Assembly (NCBI GenBank): GCA_030042885.1
Contig: JASHYW010000258.1
Span: 1 to 6,029 of the forward strand
Length of the DNA stretch: 6,029 nucleotides
Direction: 5' to 3'
Source: Streptosporangiaceae bacterium
GTDB taxonomy: Bacteria > Actinomycetota > Actinomycetes > Streptosporangiales > Streptosporangiaceae
The translations under genes and the position numbers were made by a program. Below, piece after piece: positions 1 to 6,029 of this stretch (positions are counted from its first letter, which is position 1; each line of letters opens with the position of its first letter). A model generated the notes under the pieces. It was not told the DNA's origin. It saw only the letters and a program-made list of their open reading frames with translations, and ran no database searches.

Positions 1-206
1 ACGTGTTCTCGGAGCTGAAATGGCAGAAGGATCATTGTTCACATTCGGCACGCAATGTATTTGCGCTGCCCTCCGATATCAGCACGGGTAAACGGGACCG
101 ATCCTATTCCCGCACTCATTCTCTTTCCATTGACTTAAAGTACGTTTTTTGTCTCTCTCGTCGTCGGCGTCTCTACCTCCACTTGACTACACTGGCGTCA
201 CTTCCT

Positions 207-260
207 ACGGCCCGGGCTGGGGACGGTGACCACCCGGCCCGGGCCGTTCCTTTTATTTTC
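207..260 (+). terminator. Rho-independent terminator or attenuator ahead of xfp
   Basis: The arm 207-216 (ACGGCCCGGG) is the exact reverse complement of 238-247 (CCCGGGCCGT). Pairing continues inward: C217-G237, a T218-G236 wobble, and G219-G221 with C233-C235. This gives a stem of about 15 pairs around an 11-base loop. The 3' arm runs directly into a T-rich tract (TTCCTTTTATTTT, 247-259). This is a classic intrinsic terminator reading on the plus strand. No coding gene precedes it in the window, so it either ends a transcript from beyond the left edge or acts as an attenuator in a long xfp leader. The left side of the stem has no A-rich lead-in, so it looks one-directional. Confidence 0.85.
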
Positions 261-366
261 TCCCGAACGAGCATCGGTTTCCCGCCCCGTTTACCTCTCA
301 GCCCTCGGTGGATGACGCTGAGACCGCAGAGGAGGTTCTTCATTAGATATTTACCGGAAGTTTGCC

Positions 367-371
367 AGGAG
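367..371 (+). promoter_or_regulatory. Possible ribosome binding site for an upstream xfp start at 382
   Basis: AGGAG lies 10 bases before a GTG at 382, which is in frame with xfp and would add 21 residues. The extra N-terminus ([21 protein letters not shown]) does not resemble the family's N-terminus, so I favour the start at 445. The site is still a fair Shine-Dalgarno match and could be used as an alternative. Confidence 0.3.
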
Positions 372-430
372 ATTACTTTACGTGACTGTCACCTGGTTGG
401 TTAGGACAGAACCACCATCCGCTCGGAACG

Positions 431-437
431 AAAGGGG
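431..437 (+). promoter_or_regulatory. xfp: Ribosome binding site deciding the xfp start
   Basis: AAAGGGG sits 7 bases before the GTG at 445, the usual spacing. It supports the shorter N-terminus of xfp, which then starts MTVTETGPL about 15 residues before the conserved [15 protein letters not shown] block, as expected for the family. Confidence 0.65.
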
Positions 438-444
438 TCCACCA

Positions 445-2811
445 GTGACTGTTACCGAGACAGGGCCGCTGACCCGAACCGAGCTTGACGCGATCAACGC
501 CTGGTGGCGGGCGGCGAATTACCTGTCGGTGGGGCAGATCTACCTGCTGGGCAACCCGCTGCTGACCGATCCGTTGCGGCCCGAGCATGTCAAGCCGCGG
601 CTGCTGGGGCACTGGGGCACCACACCCGGGCTGAACCTGGTCTACGCGCACCTGAACCGGGTGATCAGGAACTGGGACCTGGATGTTATCTACATCGCCG
701 GGCCGGGGCACGGCGGGCCGGGACTAGTAGCGAATACCTACCTGGAGGGGACCTATTCCGAGGTTTACCCGGGCATCACCCAGGACACGGCGGGGATGGC
801 CCGGCTGTTCCGGCAGTTCTCCTTCCCCGGCGGGATCCCCTCGCATGTGGCGCCGGAGACGCCCGGGTCGATCCACGAGGGCGGCGAGCTGGGCTACGCG
901 CTGGTGCACGCCTACGGGGCCGCGTTCGACAACCCGGACCTGATCGTGGCCTGCGTGATCGGCGACGGCGAGGCCGAGACCGGGCCGCTGGCCACCAGCT
1001 GGCACTCCAACAAGTTCCTCGACCCGGCCACCGACGGCGCGGTGCTGCCGATCCTGCAGCTGAACGGGTACAAGATCGCCAACCCCACGGTGCTGGCCCG
1101 GATCCCGCACGAGGAGCTGTCCTCGCTGCTGACCGGGTACGGGTACCGGGTGCATACGGTGGAGGGCGATGACCCGGAGCTGGTGCACCAGCAGCTGGCC
1201 GCCACCATGGACGCGGTGATCGGCGAGATCGGTGAGATCCAGCGGCGGGCGCGGGAGCAGGGGGACCTGTCCCGGCCGGCCTGGCCGGCCATCGTGCTGC
1301 GCACGCCCAAGGGCTGGACCGGGCCCAAGGTGGTGGACGGGCTGCCGGTGGAGGGGACATGGCGGGCGCACCAGGTGCCGATGGCCGAGGTCCGCACCAA
1401 TCCGGAGCACCTGGCGCTGCTGGAGTCCTGGATGCGCTCGTACCGGCCGGAGGAACTGTTCGATTCCGCCGGGACGCTCAGGCCCGAGCTCGCCCAGCTG
1501 GCGCCGCGGGACCACCGGCGGATGAGCGCCAACCCGCACACCAACGGGGGCCTGCTGCTGCGCGACCTGCGGCTGCCTGACTTCCGGGACTACGCGGTGG
1601 CGGTCACCAAGCCCGGCGATGGCATGTCGGAGGCCACCAGGGTGCTGGGCGCCTGGCTGCGGGACGTGATCACGGCCAACCCGTCGAACTTCCGGCTGTT
1701 CGGCCCGGACGAGACCGAGTCCAGCCGGCTCGGCGCCGTCTTCGAGGTGACCAGCAAGGCGTTCGAGGGCACGATCGTGCCCGGGGACAACCACCTGGCG
1801 CCGCAGGGCCGGGTGGTGGAGGTGCTGAGCGAGCACTTGTGCCAGGGGTGGCTGGAGGGCTACCTGCTGACCGGGCGGCACGGCCTGTTCAATTGCTATG
1901 AGGCGTTCATCCACATCATCGACTCAATGTTCAACCAGCACGCCAAGTGGCTCAAGACCACCCGGGACATCCCGTGGCGGCGCCCGGTCGCCTCGCTGAA
2001 CTACCTGCTGTCCTCGCTGGTCTGGCGGCAGGACCACAACGGGTTCAGCCACCAGGACCCCGGCTTCATCGACCACGTGGTGAACAAGAAGGCCGAGGTC
2101 ATCCGGGTCTACCTGCCGCCGGACACCAACACGCTGCTGTCGGTCGGCGACCACTGCCTGCGCTCCAGGCACTACGTCAACGTGATCGTGGCCGGCAAGC
2201 AGCCGCAGTGGAACTGGCTGTCCATGGACGAGGCGATCATCCACTGCACGCGGGGCGCCGGGATCTGGGAATGGGCCTCCACCGATACCGACGGGACACC
2301 CGACGCGGTGCTGGCCAGCTGCGGCGACATCCCCACCCTGGAGGTCATGGCCGCGGTCTCGCTGCTGCGCGAGCACCTGCCCCAGCTGAAGGTGCGGGTG
2401 GTCAACGTGGTGGACCTGATGCGGCTGCAGCCGGAGACCGAGCACCCGCACGGCATGTCCGACGCCGAGTTCGACGCCCTGTTCACCACCGACCGCCCGG
2501 TGATCTTCGCCTACCACGGGTACCCGTGGCTGATCCACCGGCTGATCTACCGGCGGCACGGGCACGGCAACTTCCACGTCCGCGGGTACAAGGAGGAAGG
2601 CACCACCACCACCCCGTTCGACATGGTGATGATGAACGATCTGGACCGGTTCCACCTGGTCATGGACGTGATCGACCGGGTGCCGGGGCTGGCGTCCTCG
2701 GCCGGGCGCGTCCGGCAGCTGATGACCGACAAGCGCATCTCCTGCCGCGCCTATACCCGGCAGGAGGGGGAGGACGCGCCGGAGATCAGGGACTGGGCGT
2801 GGCAGTACTGA
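445..2811 (+). CDS. xfp: Xylulose-5-phosphate/fructose-6-phosphate phosphoketolase
   Basis: This is a thiamine-diphosphate enzyme of the cytoplasm. It cleaves xylulose-5-P and/or fructose-6-P with inorganic phosphate to acetyl phosphate plus glyceraldehyde-3-P or erythrose-4-P (EC 4.1.2.9/4.1.2.22). With GTG 445 as start the product has 788 residues, close to the family's roughly 790-830. Visible landmarks are [14 protein letters not shown] (21-34), GHWGTTPG (55-62), GPGHGGPG (86-93), the signature HEGGELGY (144-151), and the diphosphate-Mg binding motif GDGEAETGP (173-181). The conserved glutamate that activates the cofactor lies in LFNCYEAF (E486). The active-site histidines lie in [15 protein letters not shown] (H531, H536). 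The C-terminal domain is intact through [15 protein letters not shown] (713-727). Nothing is missing, so the gene looks functional. The sequence does not settle whether the enzyme prefers the C5 or C6 substrate. Its last 13 bases overlap ackA, so the two form an operon. An in-frame start at 382 is possible. Confidence 0.96.
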   Translation: MTVTETGPLTRTELDAINAWWRAANYLSVGQIYLLGNPLLTDPLRPEHVKPRLLGHWGTTPGLNLVYAHLNRVIRNWDLDVIYIAGPGHGGPGLVANTYLEGTYSEVYPGITQDTAGMARLFRQFSFPGGIPSHVAPETPGSIHEGGELGYALVHAYGAAFDNPDLIVACVIGDGEAETGPLATSWHSNKFLDPATDGAVLPILQLNGYKIANPTVLARIPHEELSSLLTGYGYRVHTVEGDDPELVHQQLAATMDAVIGEIGEIQRRAREQGDLSRPAWPAIVLRTPKGWTGPKVVDGLPVEGTWRAHQVPMAEVRTNPEHLALLESWMRSYRPEELFDSAGTLRPELAQLAPRDHRRMSANPHTNGGLLLRDLRLPDFRDYAVAVTKPGDGMSEATRVLGAWLRDVITANPSNFRLFGPDETESSRLGAVFEVTSKAFEGTIVPGDNHLAPQGRVVEVLSEHLCQGWLEGYLLTGRHGLFNCYEAFIHIIDSMFNQHAKWLKTTRDIPWRRPVASLNYLLSSLVWRQDHNGFSHQDPGFIDHVVNKKAEVIRVYLPPDTNTLLSVGDHCLRSRHYVNVIVAGKQPQWNWLSMDEAIIHCTRGAGIWEWASTDTDGTPDAVLASCGDIPTLEVMAAVSLLREHLPQLKVRVVNVVDLMRLQPETEHPHGMSDAEFDALFTTDRPVIFAYHGYPWLIHRLIYRRHGHGNFHVRGYKEEGTTTTPFDMVMMNDLDRFHLVMDVIDRVPGLASSAGRVRQLMTDKRISCRAYTRQEGEDAPEIRDWAWQY

Positions 2812-3899
2812 GGGTCCTTGTCGTCAACGCGGGGTCGAGCAGCCTGAAGATACGCCTGCTCGACCCCGGCGATCGCGTCGTGGGCTCGCATGATCTGCCG
2901 GCGCCTCGCGGGGCGGCTGACGCGGGCATGCTGAAGGACGCGATCTCCTCGTTCGGGGATGTGGACGCGGTCGGGCACCGGATCGTGCACGGCGGGACGC
3001 TGTTTCGTGCTCCCGTGGTGGTGGACGCGGGCGTGCGACAGCGCCTCGAAACCCTGACCGACCTGGCGCCGCTGCACCAGCCGAAGTCGCTCGCGGCCCT
3101 GGACGCGGTCCAGGCCGCGCTGCCCGACGTGCCCGGCGTGGCCTGCTTTGACACGGCGTTCCACGCCACCATCCCCGAGCATGCCGCCACCTTCGCGCTG
3201 CCTGCCGGGTGGCGAGCGCGGTGGACGCTGCGGCGGTACGGGTTCCACGGCCTCTCGCACGAATACGTGTCGCGGCGGGCCGCGGAAGTGACGGGCGGCG
3301 CGTCGCGGATCGTCAGCTGCCACCTGGGCGCGGGCGCGTCACTGGCCGCCGTCCTCGACGGCAGGTCTGTCGATACCACGATGGGGTTCACGCCGCTGGA
3401 CGGCCTGGTCATGGCCACCCGGTCGGGGTCGGTCGACCCGGGCCTGGTGCTCTGGCTCCAAGAGCACGCGGGAACGCCGGCAGCCGAGCTAGCAGCGACG
3501 CTCGAGTACCGGTCAGGGCTGTTCGGCCTGGCCGGAACCGCCGACATGCGCGAGATCTTGTCCCGTGCCGCCGGAGGCGACGCCCGGTGCGAGCTGGCCC
3601 GCGAGGTGTACCTGCACCGGCTCCTCGGGTGCGCGGCGTCGATGGCCGCCGCCATGAGCGGCCTGGACGTCCTGGTGTTCACCGGCGGCGTGGGGGAGAA
3701 CTCCGCCGAGATCCGCTGGCGGGCCATGGAAGGGCTCGCGTTCCTCGGCGTCCGGCCGGACTCTTCGCGCAACGAGGCCGGGACCGGTGACAGGGAGATC
3801 GGCTCGCCGGACGCGGCGGTGCGCAGCCTGGTGATCAGTGCCCGCGAGGATCTCGAAATCGCCCGCCAGGTGCGATCGGCGCTCGGCGACCAGACGTAG
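2799..3899 (+). CDS. ackA: Acetate kinase
   Basis: The enzyme transfers phosphate from acetyl phosphate to ADP, yielding acetate and ATP (EC 2.7.2.1), and so harvests the phosphoketolase product. The start is GTG 2799, inside the end of xfp. AGGG at 2788-2791 lies 7 bases upstream, and the protein begins [17 protein letters not shown] with the expected N-terminal motif (N10). Other landmarks are GHRIVHGG (R61), FDTAFH (D118), [10 protein letters not shown] (H150), HLGAGAS (175-181), [18 protein letters not shown] (R208), and GGVGEN (E300). These cover the ASKHA-fold substrate and nucleotide sites. At 366 residues it is shorter than the roughly 400 of the Methanosarcina or E. coli enzymes. It has HLGAGAS where those have HLGNGAS, and LHQPKS where they have LHNP. 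I recall these variants from a shorter bacterial acetate kinase group often linked to phosphoketolase. The overlap implies translational coupling. No phosphotransacetylase gene is in view. Confidence 0.95.
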   Translation: MAVLRVLVVNAGSSSLKIRLLDPGDRVVGSHDLPAPRGAADAGMLKDAISSFGDVDAVGHRIVHGGTLFRAPVVVDAGVRQRLETLTDLAPLHQPKSLAALDAVQAALPDVPGVACFDTAFHATIPEHAATFALPAGWRARWTLRRYGFHGLSHEYVSRRAAEVTGGASRIVSCHLGAGASLAAVLDGRSVDTTMGFTPLDGLVMATRSGSVDPGLVLWLQEHAGTPAAELAATLEYRSGLFGLAGTADMREILSRAAGGDARCELAREVYLHRLLGCAASMAAAMSGLDVLVFTGGVGENSAEIRWRAMEGLAFLGVRPDSSRNEAGTGDREIGSPDAAVRSLVISAREDLEIARQVRSALGDQT

Positions 3900-3906
3900 T
3901 TGTCAG

Positions 3907-3924
3907 CCGGCGCTGCGCGGCCGG
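3907..3924. terminator. Weak hairpin between convergent ackA and HAD genes
   Basis: CCGGC (3907-3911) can pair with GCCGG (3920-3924) around an 8-base GC-rich loop. It sits in the 36-base gap between two converging genes, where a shared terminator would be expected. There is no T tract on either side and the stem is only five pairs, so the call is tentative. Confidence 0.25.
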
Positions 3925-3935
3925 GTGGCCTCGCC

Positions 3936-4820
3936 TTACGGTTGCCAGCCGGGGGGGGCCAGGTGGACCGGGGGGGTCTCCGAGGCGGGCACCGCCCGGG
4001 GCAGGATGAACTCCTCAATCGCCTTGGCGAAGCCCTCGTCCTCGTTGGAGGCCGTCACGAAGGTGGCCTGCCGCCGAACCTCCTCGCTCGCGTTGCCCAT
4101 CGCGATGCTCATGCCGCTCCGCTGGAACATCAGCACGTCGTTCGGCTGGTCGCCGAGCGTGGCGAACTGATCCAGCGGGACCTGGTAGAAGTACGACATG
4201 CGCTCGACCACGACCCCCTTGTTGGCCATCGGGTGCGTCACATCCAGGTAGTGCGGCTGCGACCGGGAGGCGGAGACATACGCACCGAACTGCTGCTGCA
4301 CCGCGGCCTCGCACCGCGCCACCCGGTCGTGGTCGTCGCTGACGCCGACGATCTTGACTGCCCGGTCCAGCAGGCCGTCGTAACTGGGCACGACCGTCGG
4401 CTCGAACTGGACAGTCGAGGATTCCCGCGCCGCGTGCGGCGCGCCAGCATCGGTGACGTACCACTCGGCCTCGCGGTAGATCCACGGGTACAGCCCGTGC
4501 GCGGCGATCGCGTCGATGACCGCCGGCGCGGCATCGGCCGGGATGACCCGCTCGTCGACGATGGTCATGTTCGGCATCACGATGATCCCGCCGTTGAAGG
4601 CGGCCATCGGCCCGCGCATCTCCAGCGGGCGGACCAGCATCCGCATGCCTCGCGGCGGCCGCCCGCTGGTGATCGCGAAGATCACGCCGCGCTCATGCAG
4701 CTTTTCGATCGCCTCGATCGCACGCGCAGTCAGCGCCTTGCTCTTTGTGACCAGGGTGCCGTCCACGTCCGCCAGGACTGCGGCGATCGTCTGGGGCGCC
4801 GGACTAGAAGCATCGCCCAT
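3936..4820 (-). CDS. Cof-type HAD-IIB family phosphatase
   Basis: This is a haloacid-dehalogenase superfamily hydrolase of the Cof/YidA type (C2-capped, Mg-dependent). Such enzymes usually dephosphorylate sugar phosphates or other small cytoplasmic phosphometabolites. Numbered from ATG 4820 (294 residues), all four HAD motifs are present: motif I ADVDGTL with nucleophile D18 and acid/base D20; motif II ITSGR (50-54); motif III K201 in MANKGVVVE; motif IV GDQPND (223-228). The typical MSIAMGNA follows motif IV. The cap domain lies roughly between residues 80 and 185. The specific substrate cannot be read from the sequence. A TTG at 4832 would add four residues, but the purine-rich GGAAAGG directly abuts it with no spacing, so ATG 4820 is preferred. 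The C-terminal tail (about the last 20 residues, PASETPPVHLAPPGWQP) is encoded through 7- and 8-base C runs and is not part of the fold. The gene converges on ackA and diverges from ppgK, so it is its own transcription unit. Confidence 0.9.
   Translation of the reverse strand: MGDASSPAPQTIAAVLADVDGTLVTKSKALTARAIEAIEKLHERGVIFAITSGRPPRGMRMLVRPLEMRGPMAAFNGGIIVMPNMTIVDERVIPADAAPAVIDAIAAHGLYPWIYREAEWYVTDAGAPHAARESSTVQFEPTVVPSYDGLLDRAVKIVGVSDDHDRVARCEAAVQQQFGAYVSASRSQPHYLDVTHPMANKGVVVERMSYFYQVPLDQFATLGDQPNDVLMFQRSGMSIAMGNASEEVRRQATFVTASNEDEGFAKAIEEFILPRAVPASETPPVHLAPPGWQP
3951..4001 (+). other. G-tract cluster, possible G-quadruplex, at the 3' end of the HAD gene
   Basis: On the plus strand there are runs of eight G (3951-3958), seven G (3970-3976), three G (3987-3989) and four G (3998-4001), separated by 11, 10 and 8 bases. 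Four runs of three or more G could form an intramolecular quadruplex with long loops, and the first two runs alone could each supply two tracts. The runs lie in the antisense of the HAD coding sequence and 50-100 bases past the ackA stop. They would be in any ackA read-through RNA. The structure is inferred, not shown. Confidence 0.4.
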
Positions 4821-4832
4821 GTCCTCGCCCAA

Positions 4833-4839
4833 CCTTTCC
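4833..4839 (-). promoter_or_regulatory. Ribosome binding site for the HAD phosphatase gene
   Basis: Read on the minus strand, GGAAAGG ends immediately before the TTG at 4832 and 12 bases before the ATG at 4820. The zero gap rules out efficient use of the TTG, while a 12-base gap is long but workable. The site therefore favours ATG 4820 as the start. Confidence 0.4.
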
Positions 4840-4845
4840 GCGACC

Positions 4846-4858
4846 GGGCCTCAGGCCC
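4846..4858. repeat. 13-base palindrome upstream of the HAD gene
   Basis: GGGCCTCAGGCCC is a perfect inverted repeat (6+1+6) seven bases beyond the HAD ribosome binding site. It could be an operator for a dimeric repressor, or a small hairpin in the 5' leader of the HAD messenger. In GC-rich DNA such short palindromes also arise by chance. Confidence 0.35.
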
Positions 4859-5033
4859 TGTTAAGACGGTCCATGCTTTTCCGCTATCGGGTTACCGGAC
4901 CAGACAACGCTTTCAACCTGAGCCAAAGTCCTGCTGAGGCGTCGGTGAAATCTTTATTAACTCAGCGCTAACGTAGCTCACGGGTTTCGGCTAGGCCCAG
5001 TCCAGGCTTGGCCGTCCTTCCGATGTGCGAGGC

Positions 5034-5080
5034 TACCCAGGAGAAAATCGCGGTCGAGTTAGCCACAAGTTTTCTGGGTA
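5034..5080. repeat. Bulged inverted repeat in the intergenic region
   Basis: TACCCAG (5034-5040) is the exact reverse complement of CTGGGTA (5074-5080). After a three-base bulge, AAAA (5044-5047) pairs with TTTT (5070-5073), giving an 11-pair interrupted stem around a 22-base loop. It is followed by a second CTGGGCA (5084-5090). There is no T tract, so it is not an intrinsic terminator. It may be a regulatory site for ppgK or an RNA structure. Confidence 0.35.
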
Positions 5081-5323
5081 ACCTGGGCAGAAATGAGTCA
5101 CTGCAGTGGCGTATGAGGGGACCTTAGGCGCGGCCGGGAATATCCGTCATCACCTAATTGGCGCCTGGTCGCGGCCATCGTCTGGCCCGCAGTCGTTCAG
5201 CAACATCTTCTGCGGCCTTCACCTTTTGTTCGCCTGCCCGTTCCGGGTCGGCGACATGATGCGTTCTGGGTACTGGCTAAGAGGGTTGTCACCGGGCTCT
5301 GCCAGGTGCCCGGGCGGGACTGA

Positions 5324-6029
5324 ATGAGCGCAAGGATGACATCGGGCCTCGTCACAGGCGTCGATATCGGGGGGACCGGGATCAAGGCCGCGCCCGTCGA
5401 CATCGCCACCGGTGATCTCGCCATGGAGCGGATCCGGATCCCTACCCCATCGCCGGCCACGCCGCAGGCCATCGCCGATGCCGTTGACGGGGTCCTGGAG
5501 GAGATCGGGGTAACCGGTCCGATCGGCGTGGCTGTCCCGGCCGTAGTGCGGGCCGGGATCATCGAGACCGCATCGCACATCGATCCCGTCTGGATCGGCA
5601 TCGACGCCGTGGATTTCTTCTCGAGGGTGACCGGCCGCCCGGCTGCGGTGCTGAACGACGCCGACGCGGCCGGACTCGCCGAGGTCCGCTTCGGAGCCGG
5701 GCGGGACCAGGCCGGTGTCATCGCCGTGATAACCCTCGGGACCGGAATCGGCAGCGCCCTGTTCGTCGACGGGACGCTGGTTCCGAACTCCGAGCTGGGG
5801 CATCTGCCGCTGCACCACGGCGCGGCCGAGGAATGGGCAGCCGAGTCGGTCCGGCAGCGCGACGAGGTGTCCTGGGAGAAGTACGCCGCCCGGCTTCAGG
5901 CCTTTCTCGAGCTGGTTCAGCGCGTGCTGTGGCCGGAGCTGATCATCATCGGCGGCGGCATCAGCAACGTCGCCGACCAGTTCCTGCCCTTGATCGAGCT
6001 GCGGACGCCGATCGTCCCGGCCCAGCTGC
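5324..6029 (+). CDS. ppgK: Polyphosphate glucokinase (polyphosphate-glucose phosphotransferase), 3' end cut by window
   Basis: This is a cytoplasmic ROK-family sugar kinase that makes glucose-6-phosphate using inorganic polyphosphate, often with ATP as a second donor (EC 2.7.1.63). The window holds 235 codons without a stop. By comparison with the Mycobacterium tuberculosis PPGK as I recall it, about 20-30 residues are missing. Landmarks are the phosphate-binding VDIGGTGIK (13-21), SWIGT-like VWIGID (89-94), [11 protein letters not shown] with catalytic D112 (110-120), LGTGIGSA (138-145), PNSELGHL (154-161), [12 protein letters not shown] (167-178), [12 protein letters not shown] (203-214) and LRTPIVPA (226-233). 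The zinc-binding cysteine motif of ordinary ROK glucokinases is absent, as expected for PPGKs. The start at ATG 5324 has a weak GGGCGGGA (5312-5319) four bases upstream. ATG 5336 ([10 protein letters not shown]) is an alternative that loses only four residues. It diverges from the HAD gene, and nothing shows co-transcription with xfp-ackA. Confidence 0.93.
   Translation, partial: MSARMTSGLVTGVDIGGTGIKAAPVDIATGDLAMERIRIPTPSPATPQAIADAVDGVLEEIGVTGPIGVAVPAVVRAGIIETASHIDPVWIGIDAVDFFSRVTGRPAAVLNDADAAGLAEVRFGAGRDQAGVIAVITLGTGIGSALFVDGTLVPNSELGHLPLHHGAAEEWAAESVRQRDEVSWEKYAARLQAFLELVQRVLWPELIIIGGGISNVADQFLPLIELRTPIVPAQL

Larger units (their letters stand above)
1..444. other. Non-coding leader region upstream of xfp
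   Basis: I see no convincing gene in this stretch. It is poorer in GC and richer in pyrimidines than the genes that follow, with T runs such as 145-150 and CT repeats at 151-158. The open frame across 3-404 has a composition unlike a protein and runs straight through a terminator hairpin. The stretch holds a Rho-independent terminator (207-260), two TTGACT hexamers (130-135, 183-188) without a matching -10 box at 16-18 bases, a weak hairpin (TCTCAG at 296-301 pairing with CTGAGA at 318-323), an orphan purine-rich AGAGGAGG (328-335) with no usable start just after it, and two candidate xfp start regions. It may be the 5' leader of the xfp transcript, or the tail of an upstream transcription unit followed by the xfp promoter. 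Confidence 0.7.
4821..5323. other. Long intergenic region between divergent HAD gene and ppgK
   Basis: About 500 bases contain no gene I can support. The region must carry the promoters of both flanking genes, but I find no clean -35/-10 pair on either strand. The best on the minus strand is TTGAAA (complement of 4911-4916), 16 bases from TAACCC (complement of 4889-4894), which is poor. The region is less GC-rich than the genes, especially around 4945-4970. It holds a 13-base palindrome (4846-4858), a bulged stem-loop (5034-5080) and two GGGT(T/A)ACC near-repeats (4889-4896, 5076-5083). An open frame at 5106-5327 overlaps the ppgK start as ATGA, but it has mixed third positions, rare codons (TTA, CTA, AGA) and no Shine-Dalgarno sequence. 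I do not call it a gene. Confidence 0.6.

Noticed and set aside
26..39. GCAGAAGGATCATT resembles the 3' end of eukaryotic small-subunit rRNA
   Set aside because: Only a short match, the flanking bases do not fit rRNA, and all genes in the window are bacterial. Taken as chance.
130..211. Promoters built on the two TTGACT hexamers (130-135, 183-188)
   Set aside because: At 16-18 bases the first has only CT repeats. The second has TACGGC, which lacks the final T and lies in the terminator stem. Neither makes a credible -10.
308..346. Possible 12-residue leader peptide ([12 protein letters not shown]) in the xfp leader
   Set aside because: No Shine-Dalgarno sequence before GTG 308, and no run of one amino acid that would suggest translation attenuation.
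3..404. Open frame of 133 codons on the plus strand in the xfp leader
   Set aside because: It starts next to the window edge without a ribosome site, reads through the terminator hairpin and T tract, has a low-GC mixed codon pattern, and its product (rich in Arg, Ser, Leu) resembles no family.
724..1914. Long minus-strand open frame opposite xfp (396 codons)
   Set aside because: A shadow of the GC-rich xfp codons. The product is low-complexity (Arg, Gly, Val, His, Gln rich), while the plus strand is a complete, motif-rich phosphoketolase.
2786..4018. Long minus-strand open frame opposite ackA (410 codons)
   Set aside because: Its product is Ser/Arg/Pro/Ala-rich without domains, and ackA on the other strand carries all family motifs.
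3900..4937. Plus-strand open frame opposite the HAD gene (345 codons)
   Set aside because: A mirror frame of the HAD phosphatase, with Arg/His/Asp-rich low-complexity sequence and no recognisable domain.
5106..5327. 73-codon open frame ending in an ATGA overlap with the ppgK start
   Set aside because: The overlap is suggestive of coupling, but there is no ribosome site before GTG 5106, it uses rare codons (TTA, CTA, AGA), its third positions are not GC-biased, and the product resembles nothing known.
5508..5515. Third GGGTAACC copy, inside ppgK
   Set aside because: It is within coding sequence and an 8-base match can occur by chance, so it is not counted as a regulatory repeat.

Overview
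The window reads as chromosomal DNA of a high-GC actinobacterium (Actinomycetota). The genes have strongly GC-biased third codon positions, GTG starts and purine-rich Shine-Dalgarno sequences. The gene set (phosphoketolase plus acetate kinase, and a polyphosphate glucokinase) is typical of that phylum. Genus and species cannot be told from this sequence. No mobile element, tRNA, rRNA or CRISPR array is visible.

Layout. Positions 1-444 hold no convincing gene. This pyrimidine-rich, less GC-rich stretch contains a textbook Rho-independent terminator or attenuator (207-260) and an odd pair of near-identical start regions (382 and 445). Then comes xfp (445-2811, +), a full-length phosphoketolase, which overlaps ackA (2799-3899, +), a short-type acetate kinase. 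A 36-base gap separates ackA from a convergent Cof-type HAD phosphatase gene (3936-4820, -), whose 3' end carries long G/C homopolymers. A roughly 500-base non-coding interval (4821-5323) lies between this gene and the divergent ppgK (5324 to the window end, +). ppgK encodes a polyphosphate-glucose phosphotransferase and is cut off by the window edge near its C-terminus.

How the genes fit together. Phosphoketolase splits xylulose-5-phosphate and/or fructose-6-phosphate with inorganic phosphate to give acetyl phosphate. Acetate kinase turns acetyl phosphate plus ADP into acetate and ATP. The overlap implies that the two are co-transcribed and translationally coupled. PpgK phosphorylates glucose from polyphosphate, so it feeds hexose phosphate into the same pool with little or no ATP cost. 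The HAD enzyme probably dephosphorylates a small phosphorylated metabolite, but its substrate is unknown. The shared theme of ATP-sparing, phosphate-driven sugar metabolism is an inference from gene content. No clearly novel system is visible. The points most worth a second look are the xfp leader (terminator and duplicated start) and the G-tract region between ackA and the HAD gene.
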